A stretch of 57,960 nucleotides of DNA from Deltaproteobacteria bacterium HGW-Deltaproteobacteria-15 (lineage in GTDB: Bacteria > Desulfobacterota > DSM-4660 > Desulfatiglandales > HGW-15). Below, in pieces: positions 25,501 to 33,197 of the stretch. Both the position numbers and the translations under genes were made by a program. The notes beneath the pieces are model-generated. The model did no database searches. It was not told the origin of the DNA and worked only from the letters and a program-made list of their open reading frames with translations. The DNA lies in assembly GCA_002840535.1 (NCBI GenBank), contig PHBH01000044.1:1-57960 (forward strand). Reading direction: 5' to 3'. Position 1 is the first letter of the stretch. Each line of letters opens with the position of its first letter.

Positions 25501-25639
25501 GGATGAATGAAAGGACAGCTTCCGGGAAGACGGCATGTTCGCGGTCAAAACCGTCCCGTCCCAAGGCCCCAAACCCATTGCTTAGAAGGTGGGCTTCAAT
25601 AATGGTTTCAAAAGCTTTTTCTTCATGCTGCCCTGCCAT
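22586..25639 (-). CDS. hsdR: Type I restriction enzyme R subunit
   Basis: The 1017-residue protein is a full-length HsdR. The N-terminal nuclease domain contains VVTVELKNPLTG (about 180-191, E-x-K). The motor has Walker A HSAGSGKSN (about 300-308) and the DEAH-type box CAVIVDEAHSSQ (about 425-436), with later helicase motifs (TGFDQPLLHTMYVDK, QTLSRLNR). It translocates DNA and cleaves unmethylated DNA in the HsdR2M2S complex. It is the last gene of the operon and is separated from hsdS by a regulator/PIN pair. Convergent with the HEPN gene. Confidence 0.95.
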   Translation of the reverse strand: MAGQHEEKAFETIIEAHLLSNGFGALGRDGFDREHAVFPEAVLSFIRETQPKEWGKLEALHGTSTGQQVLADLCKWMDAHGSLATLRHGFKCYGRTFRVAFFKPAHELNPELEAQYAANRLGITRQLYFSPHSGKSLDVTISLNGIPVVTVELKNPLTGQNVESAKRQYSQDRDPREVIFEFKRRTLVHFAVDTEAVFMTTRLAGKATEFLPFNRGHNNGAGNPPDEAGRTYRTAYLWEEVLQRDSLLDLLARFIHLQVEEKRGEDGRKVKKETMIFPRYHQLQAVRSLVASSRGEGVGNNYLIEHSAGSGKSNTIGWLAHRLASLHDADNQRIFDSVIVVTDRVVLDQQLQDTIYQFEHKRGVVQKIEENSRQLAEALENAVPIIITTLQKFPFVSRQLLRMAEERGVNGTGTLPTRHCAVIVDEAHSSQSGETATDLKEVLGGEALKQEAKQRAAEEGMESMEQLFRSMVKRGRQANLSFFAFTATPKHKTLAVFGRNGKPAHRYTMRQAIDEGFILDVLKHYTTYATYFKLLKASGDDPNVERKKAARALARFLRLHPYNIAQKTVVMVEHFNLVARHKIGGRAKAMVLTGSRLEAVRYKQRFDTYIKQKGYPIKTLVAFSGTVQDDKLKDVTYTEEGMNLGIKEKELPERFGTPEFQVLLVAEKYQTGFDQPLLHTMYVDKRLAGIQAVQTLSRLNRTHPLKEDTFVLDFVNDREEIREAFKTYYEGVEMGEEVDPARMYQIKAELDGSGIYLAEEVQRFCEIYFKPKQRQSAADHQAMNAALDPAVDRFSALQQENEDEAELWRGKLQSFRNLYSFLSQIIPYQDSDLEKLYVWLRHLAAKLPRRRSGPLYNFDDEVRLEYYRLQKISEGSINLKEGHGNPLDGPTEVGTGKVSEEMVVLSRLIDIVNERFGTDFNQADQLFFDQIVEAAMADETLKQAAEVNPEDKFELVFKNVLESFFVERMDQNEEIFVRFMNDPAFQKLVTAWLSSEAYQRLRGQPGWWEKYGTVRRR

Positions 25640-25821
25640 TCGTCCCTCACATTAGTGGGTGTGGTTATCCGACTGCGGTTCCGGGCACCAGTTACATATG
25701 CTGCACGCACAAAATTTCCTGTCCGACAAATGGTTGGGGCCTGTCTGCCATCCGATATCGGGGTCAGTTACATGATGCTACAAGTTTGTTCCGCGCAAGG
25801 ATCTTTCAAAAGCAGCATCAG

Positions 25822-26319
25822 TCATCCTGTCGGGCCCAGGATAAACTGGGCACGCTCATGCCGGAGCATCTCGAAAGGCGTCATGCACTTGATACCCATG
25901 CCTATGCAGACATTCGGAAGCTTGATTCTCTTCGTCGAGGTGGACGCGATTTCGTGGGTGACGAGGGTGTGGCCGTGAGCGAACGCATGGGCTACCAGGT
26001 AATAGTCCGCCACCTGGAGAAACGTACTTACGGCCGCAGGCTCATAGCCTTGACTTGTCGCCCATTTGCTGACTGATCCCAGGGCCGGTATTATGGCTGG
26101 ATCAGGTTTGAGGAAGAAGTCTGCCCCGCGCTTGCCAGCCCAAAGAGAGAGATCATCACCGCCGGCATCGATCTCGTCGCCGACTTTTTCGATGCTGTAA
26201 ACTTTCTTTGCCGCGTTACTCTCGATAAGCCATTCCCAGAAAGCTGGACAGAAATCAAAGCCGTAGTGGAGGTTCTTAGCCTGCATGAAGACATTGGCGT
26301 CGAGCAGGTAGGCCATCAA
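25822..26319 (-). CDS. PIN-domain protein (DUF4411)
   Basis: The 165-residue protein starts YLLDANVFMQAKN (first catalytic Asp about residue 7), has SIEKVGDEID and ends with the later acidic residue region ADYYLVAHAFAHGHTLVTHE, the layout of DUF4411 PIN-like RNases. It overlaps the upstream XRE-ImmA gene by 4 nt, so the two form a toxin-antitoxin-like or regulatory pair embedded in the restriction operon. A 180-nt stretch separates it from hsdR. Confidence 0.85.
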   Translation of the reverse strand: MMAYLLDANVFMQAKNLHYGFDFCPAFWEWLIESNAAKKVYSIEKVGDEIDAGGDDLSLWAGKRGADFFLKPDPAIIPALGSVSKWATSQGYEPAAVSTFLQVADYYLVAHAFAHGHTLVTHEIASTSTKRIKLPNVCIGMGIKCMTPFEMLRHERAQFILGPTG

Positions 26320-27455
26320 GCTACCCCCAGGCTGCGTCCCAAATCATGGAAGGTTGTGAGCTTGGAAAAGCCGAGCATGCGGAACGCGTCGCGATACAGG
26401 GTCTGACCCTCGAGCGTGCTGACAATAAGGGCACGGGCAAAACGCTTGCTGACCCTTGCGGCCTGTGTCAGATAAAAGTTCCCGCCGCTCCCCCTGCTGA
26501 TCAGCCGCAGCCGTTCCAGTTCCTTCGCGTATTCCTGCCAGAGCTGCTCCCGCGTGAGACCGCCCACGTCATGAATCCTCCGCAGTATCACCAGCGTGCT
26601 CACCTTGAAAACGCGTGCCAGGCGGTGCGCCTCCATATGCAATTCAGTGCTTTTCTGATATTCGTCCTTTAATGCGGAAAGCGGCACCAGGAGTTCAGCG
26701 GCAACCCGGTTGCACCAGCGCTCGACCTTGTGGCCCGGTATCCACGACGCCTGTGCGTCGGAGACAGCCGACTGCCCAACCCAGATATGGGCCAGCTCAT
26801 GCGCAAGGGTGAACATTTGGGCCGCCTTGGTATCTCTACCGTTGACGAAGATCAGCGGCGCCCGGTCGTCGGCCATTGCGAAACCGCGAAACTCGCCGGG
26901 GTCGAGATGCCGGCGATTGTTGTTCAGCACTACGCCGCTGCACATGACGAGAATTCCAATTGCATCCGTCTGGTCGATGAAACGTCGCAGGGCGTCTGTC
27001 CATGTCGGTATTCTGCGGCGCTCCTCCAGGTCGAACCCGATCGCCTTCCGAATGCTCGCCGCGGTCGTCTCAATGTCGCTAGTCAGACTTGCAGAACCGA
27101 CGAAGGGAAACGGCTCTTCGCCGATGGAGCGTGTAAAGTCTCGGTACCACTCCTGGCGTTGCTGACAGATATAGAGGGTATCGAGAAGATTTGGGCTTGG
27201 GCGTCCAATGTACTCGTTTTCGACTGTGCGAAAATCCGGAATCGGGATTTGCTCGAGGGGAGGTTCAGGGAGGAAAAGGTAGCCCACCGGTGTGAATGTC
27301 GCCTTAGCGAATCGCTCGACCTGCTTTATCGTCGGTTTCGCTTCGCCGCGCTCCCAGGCGTGAAGCTGCGGGAATCGGCGGGACAACGAATCGAGGGTGA
27401 ACCCAGCGCGTTCACGCGCCCAGCGTAGCAAGGCCGGTCTGATCTCGACACGCAT
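26316..27455 (-). CDS. XRE-type HTH plus ImmA/IrrE peptidase protein
   Basis: The ~379-residue protein combines an N-terminal helix-turn-helix (about 1-60, IRPALLRWARERAGFTLDSL) with a C-terminal ImmA/IrrE-like metallopeptidase motif, FTLAHELAHIWVG. The start at 27455 is chosen because AGGATGG lies upstream; the in-frame ATG at 27500 is less supported. Such fusions commonly pair with DUF4411 PIN proteins as the antitoxin. Here the pair lies between hsdS and hsdR and may regulate or guard the operon. Confidence 0.85.
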   Translation of the reverse strand: MRVEIRPALLRWARERAGFTLDSLSRRFPQLHAWERGEAKPTIKQVERFAKATFTPVGYLFLPEPPLEQIPIPDFRTVENEYIGRPSPNLLDTLYICQQRQEWYRDFTRSIGEEPFPFVGSASLTSDIETTAASIRKAIGFDLEERRRIPTWTDALRRFIDQTDAIGILVMCSGVVLNNNRRHLDPGEFRGFAMADDRAPLIFVNGRDTKAAQMFTLAHELAHIWVGQSAVSDAQASWIPGHKVERWCNRVAAELLVPLSALKDEYQKSTELHMEAHRLARVFKVSTLVILRRIHDVGGLTREQLWQEYAKELERLRLISRGSGGNFYLTQAARVSKRFARALIVSTLEGQTLYRDAFRMLGFSKLTTFHDLGRSLGVA

Positions 27456-27508
27456 GGCACACCATCCTATCTTGGGTTCTTCTTCCTGCGACGACGTCAA
27501 TCTACCTA

Positions 27509-28813
27509 TTATACCTCAATCTGTCCAGTTACGGCAGCTGCAATGAGTGCCGCGCGACGTTCTTTGAGTAAGGAGATGGTGCGCTCCGTCGCCGCCCGCA
27601 AGGCATCCAGTTTAGCCGTCTCAGTAAGAACATGGGTTACAATTGCGGCCTGCTCTGTGAGAGGTGGAACAGGGATCCACCAATTCTTGATGTGCTCCTG
27701 TGAAATCTTCACCATTGAGTTACTCGATCCACGTGCGTCTGCAGCGATCTGTATTCGACCAGTAGGGCTCAGTAAGAAGTAGTTCAAAAAGGCACCATTG
27801 ATTCGCTTTTCTTTAAGTCGGAGACGGTAAATCAGGTCGCAAAGAATGAGTCGAGGGGCCGATTCTGTGACAAAACACACATCTCCGACGAGTTCTGGTG
27901 TATTAGCCCGGGTTACTAGAAAGTCGAGTGGTCGGATCTCAAGGTTTGGCTGAATAGTGAGTCCTGGGGGTAGCGCCTTCGCCTTCGTTCGGTCGAAAAC
28001 ACCTCTGTTCACAGAATTCAACTTAAGCACTCCCCATGCGCCATTTTCTGGAACTCGTTCTTCAGCCTGAGGACTCCAACCCTGCTCAAGCACGGTTAGG
28101 AAAAATCGAAGGCGTTCCGTTGTCCAGTGCTTGGGAATTTTGCCAAGCCATCGCAGGCCTGAATCACGGAGCGGGACATTGGGGTTCAGACCCCGAGTCA
28201 CAGCCTGTATTATGAGTCCCTGACGCTTCTCTGCCAATAGATTGAGCACTCTCTCCTTGGCTCTTACCAAGGCATCTATCGTTTGCGTCTCCTGGTCCAG
28301 AAAATCAGCGATGGCGCATTGCTGAAAACGTGGGGGCACTGGGACCTCTGTTTCACCGAGAAGATCCGATTCCAGACTCTCGACCGTCGTGCCTTCTTTG
28401 CTCCAAGCCCTCAAGAGTTCTGCCTGATGCCCTTCGATAAGTCTTGCGAGATACCTTGGCTCGATGCGTTCATCCGGAATCATGGCCCTCATGTCTTGAT
28501 TCAAGGCAACAGGAATTGCGTTGACACCCACAGGGACTGAATGCCTCAAGATTCCCGATCGCATCACGACGAGAACCGCGCCAGGACCTACAAGCCTTGT
28601 TGCGCTCTTCTGTAAGCCCTCCTCAGATATGTGGTCCTCGGTGTCGCGGATGACATCTGACTTCATATCCTTTGGAGAAACCCAAGGGATTTTGCCGCTC
28701 CAATAGCCCTCGTTCCCCTTGTCCGGTGTTCCACCGCCTATGAAGCGGCACGCATGCTTAAGACGAAGGCGCGGCCAATTATTGGATGCTCCTTTCCAGA
28801 TCGCGAGATTCAC
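27509..28813 (-). CDS. hsdS: Type I restriction enzyme specificity subunit
   Basis: The 434-residue protein has two target-recognition domains separated by conserved helices (FLDQETQTIDALVRAKERVL about 168-190; HVLTETAKLDALRAATERTI about 390-410), the classic HsdS repeat architecture. It starts 4 nt inside the end of hsdM and is followed by the XRE-ImmA gene. It determines the DNA sequence recognised by the methylase and the nuclease; the target cannot be read from the sequence. Confidence 0.93.
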   Translation of the reverse strand: MNLAIWKGASNNWPRLRLKHACRFIGGGTPDKGNEGYWSGKIPWVSPKDMKSDVIRDTEDHISEEGLQKSATRLVGPGAVLVVMRSGILRHSVPVGVNAIPVALNQDMRAMIPDERIEPRYLARLIEGHQAELLRAWSKEGTTVESLESDLLGETEVPVPPRFQQCAIADFLDQETQTIDALVRAKERVLNLLAEKRQGLIIQAVTRGLNPNVPLRDSGLRWLGKIPKHWTTERLRFFLTVLEQGWSPQAEERVPENGAWGVLKLNSVNRGVFDRTKAKALPPGLTIQPNLEIRPLDFLVTRANTPELVGDVCFVTESAPRLILCDLIYRLRLKEKRINGAFLNYFLLSPTGRIQIAADARGSSNSMVKISQEHIKNWWIPVPPLTEQAAIVTHVLTETAKLDALRAATERTISLLKERRAALIAAAVTGQIEV

Positions 28814-30846
28814 GCCGTCACCTCACGCAACAAACGCATTATCTCTTCCTCCGCCTTCTTCAGATCCGCATCGATTTCCTCCAGCGGACGCGGCGGGGTG
28901 TATTTGTAGAAATGCCGGTTAAAGTTTATCTCGTATCCAACCTTGTCTTTGGAGCGGTCCATCCATGCATCCGGCACGTGGGGGATCACTTCGCGGCGGA
29001 AGTATTCGTTGATATCCTCTTTGAGAGGGATGTTCTCGTAGTCACGAAGTGCAGGATCGGGGAGAATCTCCCAATCGTCCAGAGCTTCAAAATCCGGAAG
29101 AGGTAAATCATCCGGGTTCAAGTCTCGCACCGGCTCCGCCGACGCGTCTTTTGCGGCCAGGGTCGCTCGGATGGATTTCATAAGACCTTTGGATATCCGG
29201 AAGGAAAGCCTGGTCACTAATGTGGAAAGAAATCTCGCGTCGTCATGGAAGGGGGCATAGCCGGAAAGAGTGCCAAGTGCTTCGGCAAGCTCGACGCCAC
29301 GCTCTTCCCCGAGCTTTTCTACCTCCTTGTCTTCCAAAAGATGCAATCGACTAGGTTGTGACAGATCGTAGCGCAGACGCAAGGGGCGTTCCACGGTCAC
29401 GCGGGTGTAGCCGAAATCGGCATTGTCGAAGATCTTGGACTGCTCATTGGAAACGAATCGGCCGTAAAGCTTCACGATATCTCCAATCTGATCCGGTTCG
29501 CCTTCCTTACCTTCGCCGATCTTTCTCCTTTTGTCGCCAAGACTGCGGCGCATGGGTATGAACCGCTCCCGGACATCCAGGAGTTGAATTTTGCCCTTCC
29601 GCTTTTTCTCCTTCCGATTGGTGACGATCCAGACATAAGTCCCTATTCCGGTGTTGTAGAACATCAGTTCCGGCAAGGCGATGATGGCCTCCAGCCAATC
29701 GTTTTCGATGATCCATCTGCGGATGTTGCTCTCGCCTGATCCCGCGCCGCCGGTAAAGAGCGGCGACCCGCTGAAGACGATAGCCAGACGGGAGCCATAC
29801 TTGTGCTGCTTCGGCAGCACCAGCTCAAACTTGCTGACCATGTGCTGGAGAAAGAGCAGTGCCCCGTCGTTCACGCGCGGCAGTCCAGCGCCAAAGCGAC
29901 CGCCATAGCCTAGCTTTTCGTGCTCGCGCTGGATTTCCTTCTGCTGCTTCTTCCAGTCCACACCAAAGGGAGGGTTGGTCAGGAAGTAGTCGAACCTCTC
30001 TTCCGGGAACTGGTCGTCGATGAAGCTGTCGCCAAAGCGGACATTGTCGCCGCCCCCATTGTGGTCCACCTGCTTGATCAGCATGTCGGAGGCGGCAGTG
30101 GCGAAAGCGCGCTTGTTGTAGTCCTGGCCGTAGACATAAAGCCGAGCCCCCGTGTGGTGCTCGCGCAGGTAGTTCTGGGCCTCGGCAAGCATCCCACCTG
30201 TGCCGCATGCCGGGTCGAGGAGTTTCCGCACAGTGCCCGGCGTCGTAAGCAGGTCATTGTCGTTGATGAATAGGATATTCACCATAAAACGGATGACCTC
30301 GCGGGGGGTGAAATGGTCACCGGCCGTCTCATTGGCCAGTTCGTTGAATCGGCGAATGAGATTCTCGAAGATCAGCCCCATCTGCTCGTTTGGGACGCTG
30401 TCCGGATGGAGGTCCACCTCGCAGAACTTGGAGACGACAAGGTAGAGGATGTTCGCCTCGCGCATCTTCTCGATCTCTGTTTCAAACTCAAAGAAATCGA
30501 AAATGGTGTGGATGTTGGAGGAGAATCCTTTAACGTAGCTCACCAGGTGCTTGTCTATGTTGTCCGGGTCGCCCTTGAGCGTTTCAAAACTGAGTGGAGA
30601 ATGATTATGGAATCGTTGCCGCGCAGCCCTGTTCAGCACCTTGTCGAGCGCTTCATCTTTGTACTTGTCCTTTACCTGAGCGTGTTTACGAAGCACCTGG
30701 ACTTTCGTTGGCGCCAACACACAGTCGAAACGGCGCAGCACGGTCATAGGGAGCATGACACGCTCGTACTGTGGCGGCCTGTAAGGCCCGCGCAACAGAT
30801 CGGCAATTTGCCAGATCAGGTTAGCCAGGTCGTGATGGTTGGGCAT
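28810..30846 (-). CDS. hsdM: Type I restriction enzyme methylase subunit
   Basis: The 678-residue HsdM carries the helical N-terminal domain, HFTPREVIRFMV, the SAM-binding motif LLDPACGTGGMLAEA (about 210-224) and the catalytic motif YFLTNPPFGVDW (about 288-299) of N6-adenine methylases. A C-terminal extension of about 150 residues makes it longer than E. coli HsdM (529 residues). It is the first gene of the operon and has a promoter at 30908-30935. A GGAG Shine-Dalgarno sequence precedes the ATG. Confidence 0.95.
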   Translation of the reverse strand: MPNHHDLANLIWQIADLLRGPYRPPQYERVMLPMTVLRRFDCVLAPTKVQVLRKHAQVKDKYKDEALDKVLNRAARQRFHNHSPLSFETLKGDPDNIDKHLVSYVKGFSSNIHTIFDFFEFETEIEKMREANILYLVVSKFCEVDLHPDSVPNEQMGLIFENLIRRFNELANETAGDHFTPREVIRFMVNILFINDNDLLTTPGTVRKLLDPACGTGGMLAEAQNYLREHHTGARLYVYGQDYNKRAFATAASDMLIKQVDHNGGGDNVRFGDSFIDDQFPEERFDYFLTNPPFGVDWKKQQKEIQREHEKLGYGGRFGAGLPRVNDGALLFLQHMVSKFELVLPKQHKYGSRLAIVFSGSPLFTGGAGSGESNIRRWIIENDWLEAIIALPELMFYNTGIGTYVWIVTNRKEKKRKGKIQLLDVRERFIPMRRSLGDKRRKIGEGKEGEPDQIGDIVKLYGRFVSNEQSKIFDNADFGYTRVTVERPLRLRYDLSQPSRLHLLEDKEVEKLGEERGVELAEALGTLSGYAPFHDDARFLSTLVTRLSFRISKGLMKSIRATLAAKDASAEPVRDLNPDDLPLPDFEALDDWEILPDPALRDYENIPLKEDINEYFRREVIPHVPDAWMDRSKDKVGYEINFNRHFYKYTPPRPLEEIDADLKKAEEEIMRLLREVTA

Positions 30847-30907
30847 GAGCTAACTCCAGCGATTCAAAGAAATATTTACATAACACGGGCGGGAAAGGCG
30901 GCTCAAA

Positions 30908-30935
30908 TCTATACGCAAACAGACCTGTTTGTAAA
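30908..30935 (-). promoter_or_regulatory. hsdM promoter with palindromic operator
   Basis: Minus-strand TTTACA, a 16-bp spacer and TATAGA form a sigma-70-like promoter. A perfect palindrome, CAAACAGACCTGTTTG (30916-30931), fills the spacer, where a bound repressor would block the polymerase. The XRE-ImmA protein of the same operon is the obvious candidate regulator. Confidence 0.65.
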
Positions 30936-30982
30936 CCCAGTTCAGATGTCCCATGCGGGAATCTTTGTCCCCCTAGGCCGTA

Positions 30983-31289
30983 TCAGGCCTTCTTCAATCT
31001 CCACTCTTTTTCCCAAAGCTTCCCCTCTTGCCCATCGAGAGCCACCGGGTATTTGTGGCAATTGATTTCGACAAAGGTCACCGTGCCGGGACTGGTACGT
31101 GCCCAGTCACCCACCTTGAAGGATTTCGTGCTGGTCCGATAGAATTCTCGTTGCCAATCTGGAGATCAGCATGCCCAAGACGCGTCCAACCGTGTGGATC
31201 AGATCCTGGCGGAACACCCTGAGCCGGAAGGGAGCGGGGAGCTTGAATTCAAGCGTCCCATTCCAGTTCTCATGCGGTGGAAATAACAC
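30983..31289 (-). pseudogene. Frameshifted small gene (probable)
   Basis: Two minus-strand frames give protein-like text: an upstream part (EFKLPAPFRLRVFRQDLIHT) and, in another frame, FKVGDWARTSPGTVTFVEI...GKLWEKEWRLKKA before a TGA stop at 30985-30983. Joined with a frameshift near 31145 they would make a ~100-residue protein. The first frame begins at GTG (31289) without a strong Shine-Dalgarno sequence. Family not recognised. A sequencing error at the shift is the alternative. Confidence 0.4.
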
Positions 31290-31333
31290 AATTTGAGTTG
31301 CCTCCCGGTTTCGGGTGGTTTATAAGAAAGCCC

Positions 31334-32296
31334 ATGCCTGCTGGATACGCACATCTCATGATTACCGATAGAGGTCTGCTCCGATTCTGCGCAGATGAGA
31401 GCGTGGAGAAGGGGCTGAGGGGATTTGCCTATAAGCGGTCGCCGTTCGTGCAACTCGGGTGCCTCGGGCCGGACTACCCTTACCTCGATCTCTTGCAGTC
31501 TTCACAGAAGGCCTGGGCCGACCACATGCATTACGACCTTACCGGCGATCTTCAGAAGACCTTCGCCCGGAAGCTCGTGGAGTTGAGGAAATCGCACCAG
31601 CTTGGGGAGGAATTCGTAATCCCCTTCTGCTGGACCCTCGGTTACATCTCCCATGTGACGGCCGACTTGGTGGTCCATCCGGTCGTCGAAAACATCGTCG
31701 GGCCGTACGAGGGTAACGAAACCGAACATCGCCATTGCGAGATGATCCAGGACTCCTTCATCTACAACAAGGTCAGGAATGGGGCGGAGATTGAAAACAG
31801 CGCTTTCCTGGATGTCGTGCAGAGGTCATCCGATCCTGAGGATGTTGATAAGATACACCCGGTCCTGAGAAGGTTCTGGGAGGATGCGCTCCGTGACCAT
31901 TTCGCCGACGAATACGCCACGAACACTCCCAAGATCGATGACTGGCACGATCACTTCGAGACGTTCCTGGGCCTCGCCAGCAAACCGTTGTTCGTCGGCA
32001 AGCTCTTAGACCCCCACCACATGTTTACCTACAAACGAAGCAATGAGATCACCACCGATGAGAGAAAGAAGTTCATCGAAGATCTACCCTTTCCGGATAG
32101 AAGCCACCGCAGCTATGAGGCGCTTTTCGACATTGCTGTAGAGCGTGTATCCGAAAAATGGATCCTGCTGGTGAAAGATCTTGAGCTGGGGCGGGTTCAA
32201 GACTTGGTCCCCCTGGCAAAAAACTGTAATCTCGATACCGGGAAGGACAAAGAAACCAATAAACTGTTCTATTGGGATGATCGGTATGTGGCATAG
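31334..32296 (+). CDS. Zinc-dependent phospholipase C-like protein
   Basis: The ~320-residue protein begins MPAGYAHLMITDRG and has the histidine/aspartate pattern of the zinc-dependent phospholipase C fold: GPDYPY, WADHMHYD, IPFCWTLGYISHVTADLVVHPVVENIVG and NETEHRHCEMIQD. These can bind a trinuclear zinc site. An in-frame GTG at 31277 would add 19 residues but lacks an RBS. No signal peptide is evident. It overlaps the start of a small lipoprotein gene, so the two are probably co-expressed. The substrate is unknown. Confidence 0.75.
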   Translation: MPAGYAHLMITDRGLLRFCADESVEKGLRGFAYKRSPFVQLGCLGPDYPYLDLLQSSQKAWADHMHYDLTGDLQKTFARKLVELRKSHQLGEEFVIPFCWTLGYISHVTADLVVHPVVENIVGPYEGNETEHRHCEMIQDSFIYNKVRNGAEIENSAFLDVVQRSSDPEDVDKIHPVLRRFWEDALRDHFADEYATNTPKIDDWHDHFETFLGLASKPLFVGKLLDPHHMFTYKRSNEITTDERKKFIEDLPFPDRSHRSYEALFDIAVERVSEKWILLVKDLELGRVQDLVPLAKNCNLDTGKDKETNKLFYWDDRYVA

Positions 32297-32690
32297 GATA
32301 TTCGCCGTAATCTCAATTGCCTTCATCATTTCATGCGCCTCTCTTGCCCCTTCCAGCCGAGCCCAACAAGCGGCCGAGGTGGAGGAGTACCTGATTGATT
32401 TTTCCAAGAACATCGAAGGCCGCAGAATCCTCGATGAGCGCCTCCCCCCTGACTTGGATGTTGAGAAATTCTTTGCTTTTCTCGCCTTAGATTATTCATC
32501 AAAGAGCTACATAGAACGGGTGAGAGAGTACCCCGTGAAGGTCTACTCCGACGGTGAGAGCTACATCTTGGTTCTCTGTGACCAGGATGGGAAATGGATC
32601 CTCTTCAAAGATCTGGGAAGAACCACCGACAAGGTGGACTATCCTTTTGGCAGGGAAGGAAAGATGGTGCCCTGTCAGGAGAAAAACTAA
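32277..32690 (+). CDS. Small exported, probably lipidated protein
   Basis: The ~137-residue protein starts with a short basic N-terminus and a hydrophobic stretch IFAVISIAFIISC, in which Cys could be a lipidation site (IIS-C). The mature part is a soluble domain of about 115 residues with no known family. The start may be 32277 or 32286. It overlaps the phospholipase-like gene by 20 nt. Confidence 0.65.
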   Translation: MIGMWHRIFAVISIAFIISCASLAPSSRAQQAAEVEEYLIDFSKNIEGRRILDERLPPDLDVEKFFAFLALDYSSKSYIERVREYPVKVYSDGESYILVLCDQDGKWILFKDLGRTTDKVDYPFGREGKMVPCQEKN

Positions 32691-33046
32691 GCGTACGTAC
32701 ACCCTCCGCAATTTTCCTCCATTTCGGGTCGCTCATCCTGAAGAACCATCCCACCGATGTTGAAGCAGACCTTCTCTTGTTCCCGGCGCTGGTCGTCACC
32801 TCACGCCGACCTGAACGCCTGGGATCCTCGTTTTGATGGTTCGCCTTCTCTTCATGAAGTCCGATCCGGTTCCCCGCATTGAAGTGGTTCTCCCGCACGC
32901 ATGGTCAAAGGGAGGAGACAGGAAACGAAGGTGAAATGGACGATCATGGTCCACACATGCAGGAAAGACCTGAGACATGCCTAACATATCCCGATCTCCG
33001 CTATGTGGTTGACAGGTAGCAAGAATATCGGGTATCAAATCCCGCC
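32691..33046. other. Intergenic stretch, no clear gene
   Basis: Short open frames on both strands look like fragments. One minus-strand piece ends ERPEMEENCGGCTYA before a TAG and might be the tail of a decayed gene, but it has no start signal. A promoter-like TTGACA (33009) with TATCAA (33033) lies at the right end. Confidence 0.4.
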
Positions 33047-33190
33047 ATGACAAAGGAAAGACTCATCGAGACCATCAAAAGAATCCTCAACACGGATGTC
33101 GATTTCAGCTTCCTCACGAAGTTGACAGAACCAGAGCTTGAGACCCTTGTCGCCTGCATTCGGGACGGGGTGGACCGGGCTGCGAAGTAG
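33047..33190 (+). CDS. 47-residue small helical protein
   Basis: The ORF encodes a helical acidic/basic peptide (LIETIKRILNTDVDFSFLTK, then LTEPELETLVACIRDGVDR) that looks like a genuine small protein. A TTGACA-18-TATCAA promoter ends 8 nt before the ATG, so the mRNA would be nearly leaderless; no Shine-Dalgarno sequence is present. It is convergent with the membrane protein gene, 8 nt away. Confidence 0.45.
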   Translation: MTKERLIETIKRILNTDVDFSFLTKLTEPELETLVACIRDGVDRAAK

Positions 33191-33197
33191 CCTGCGC

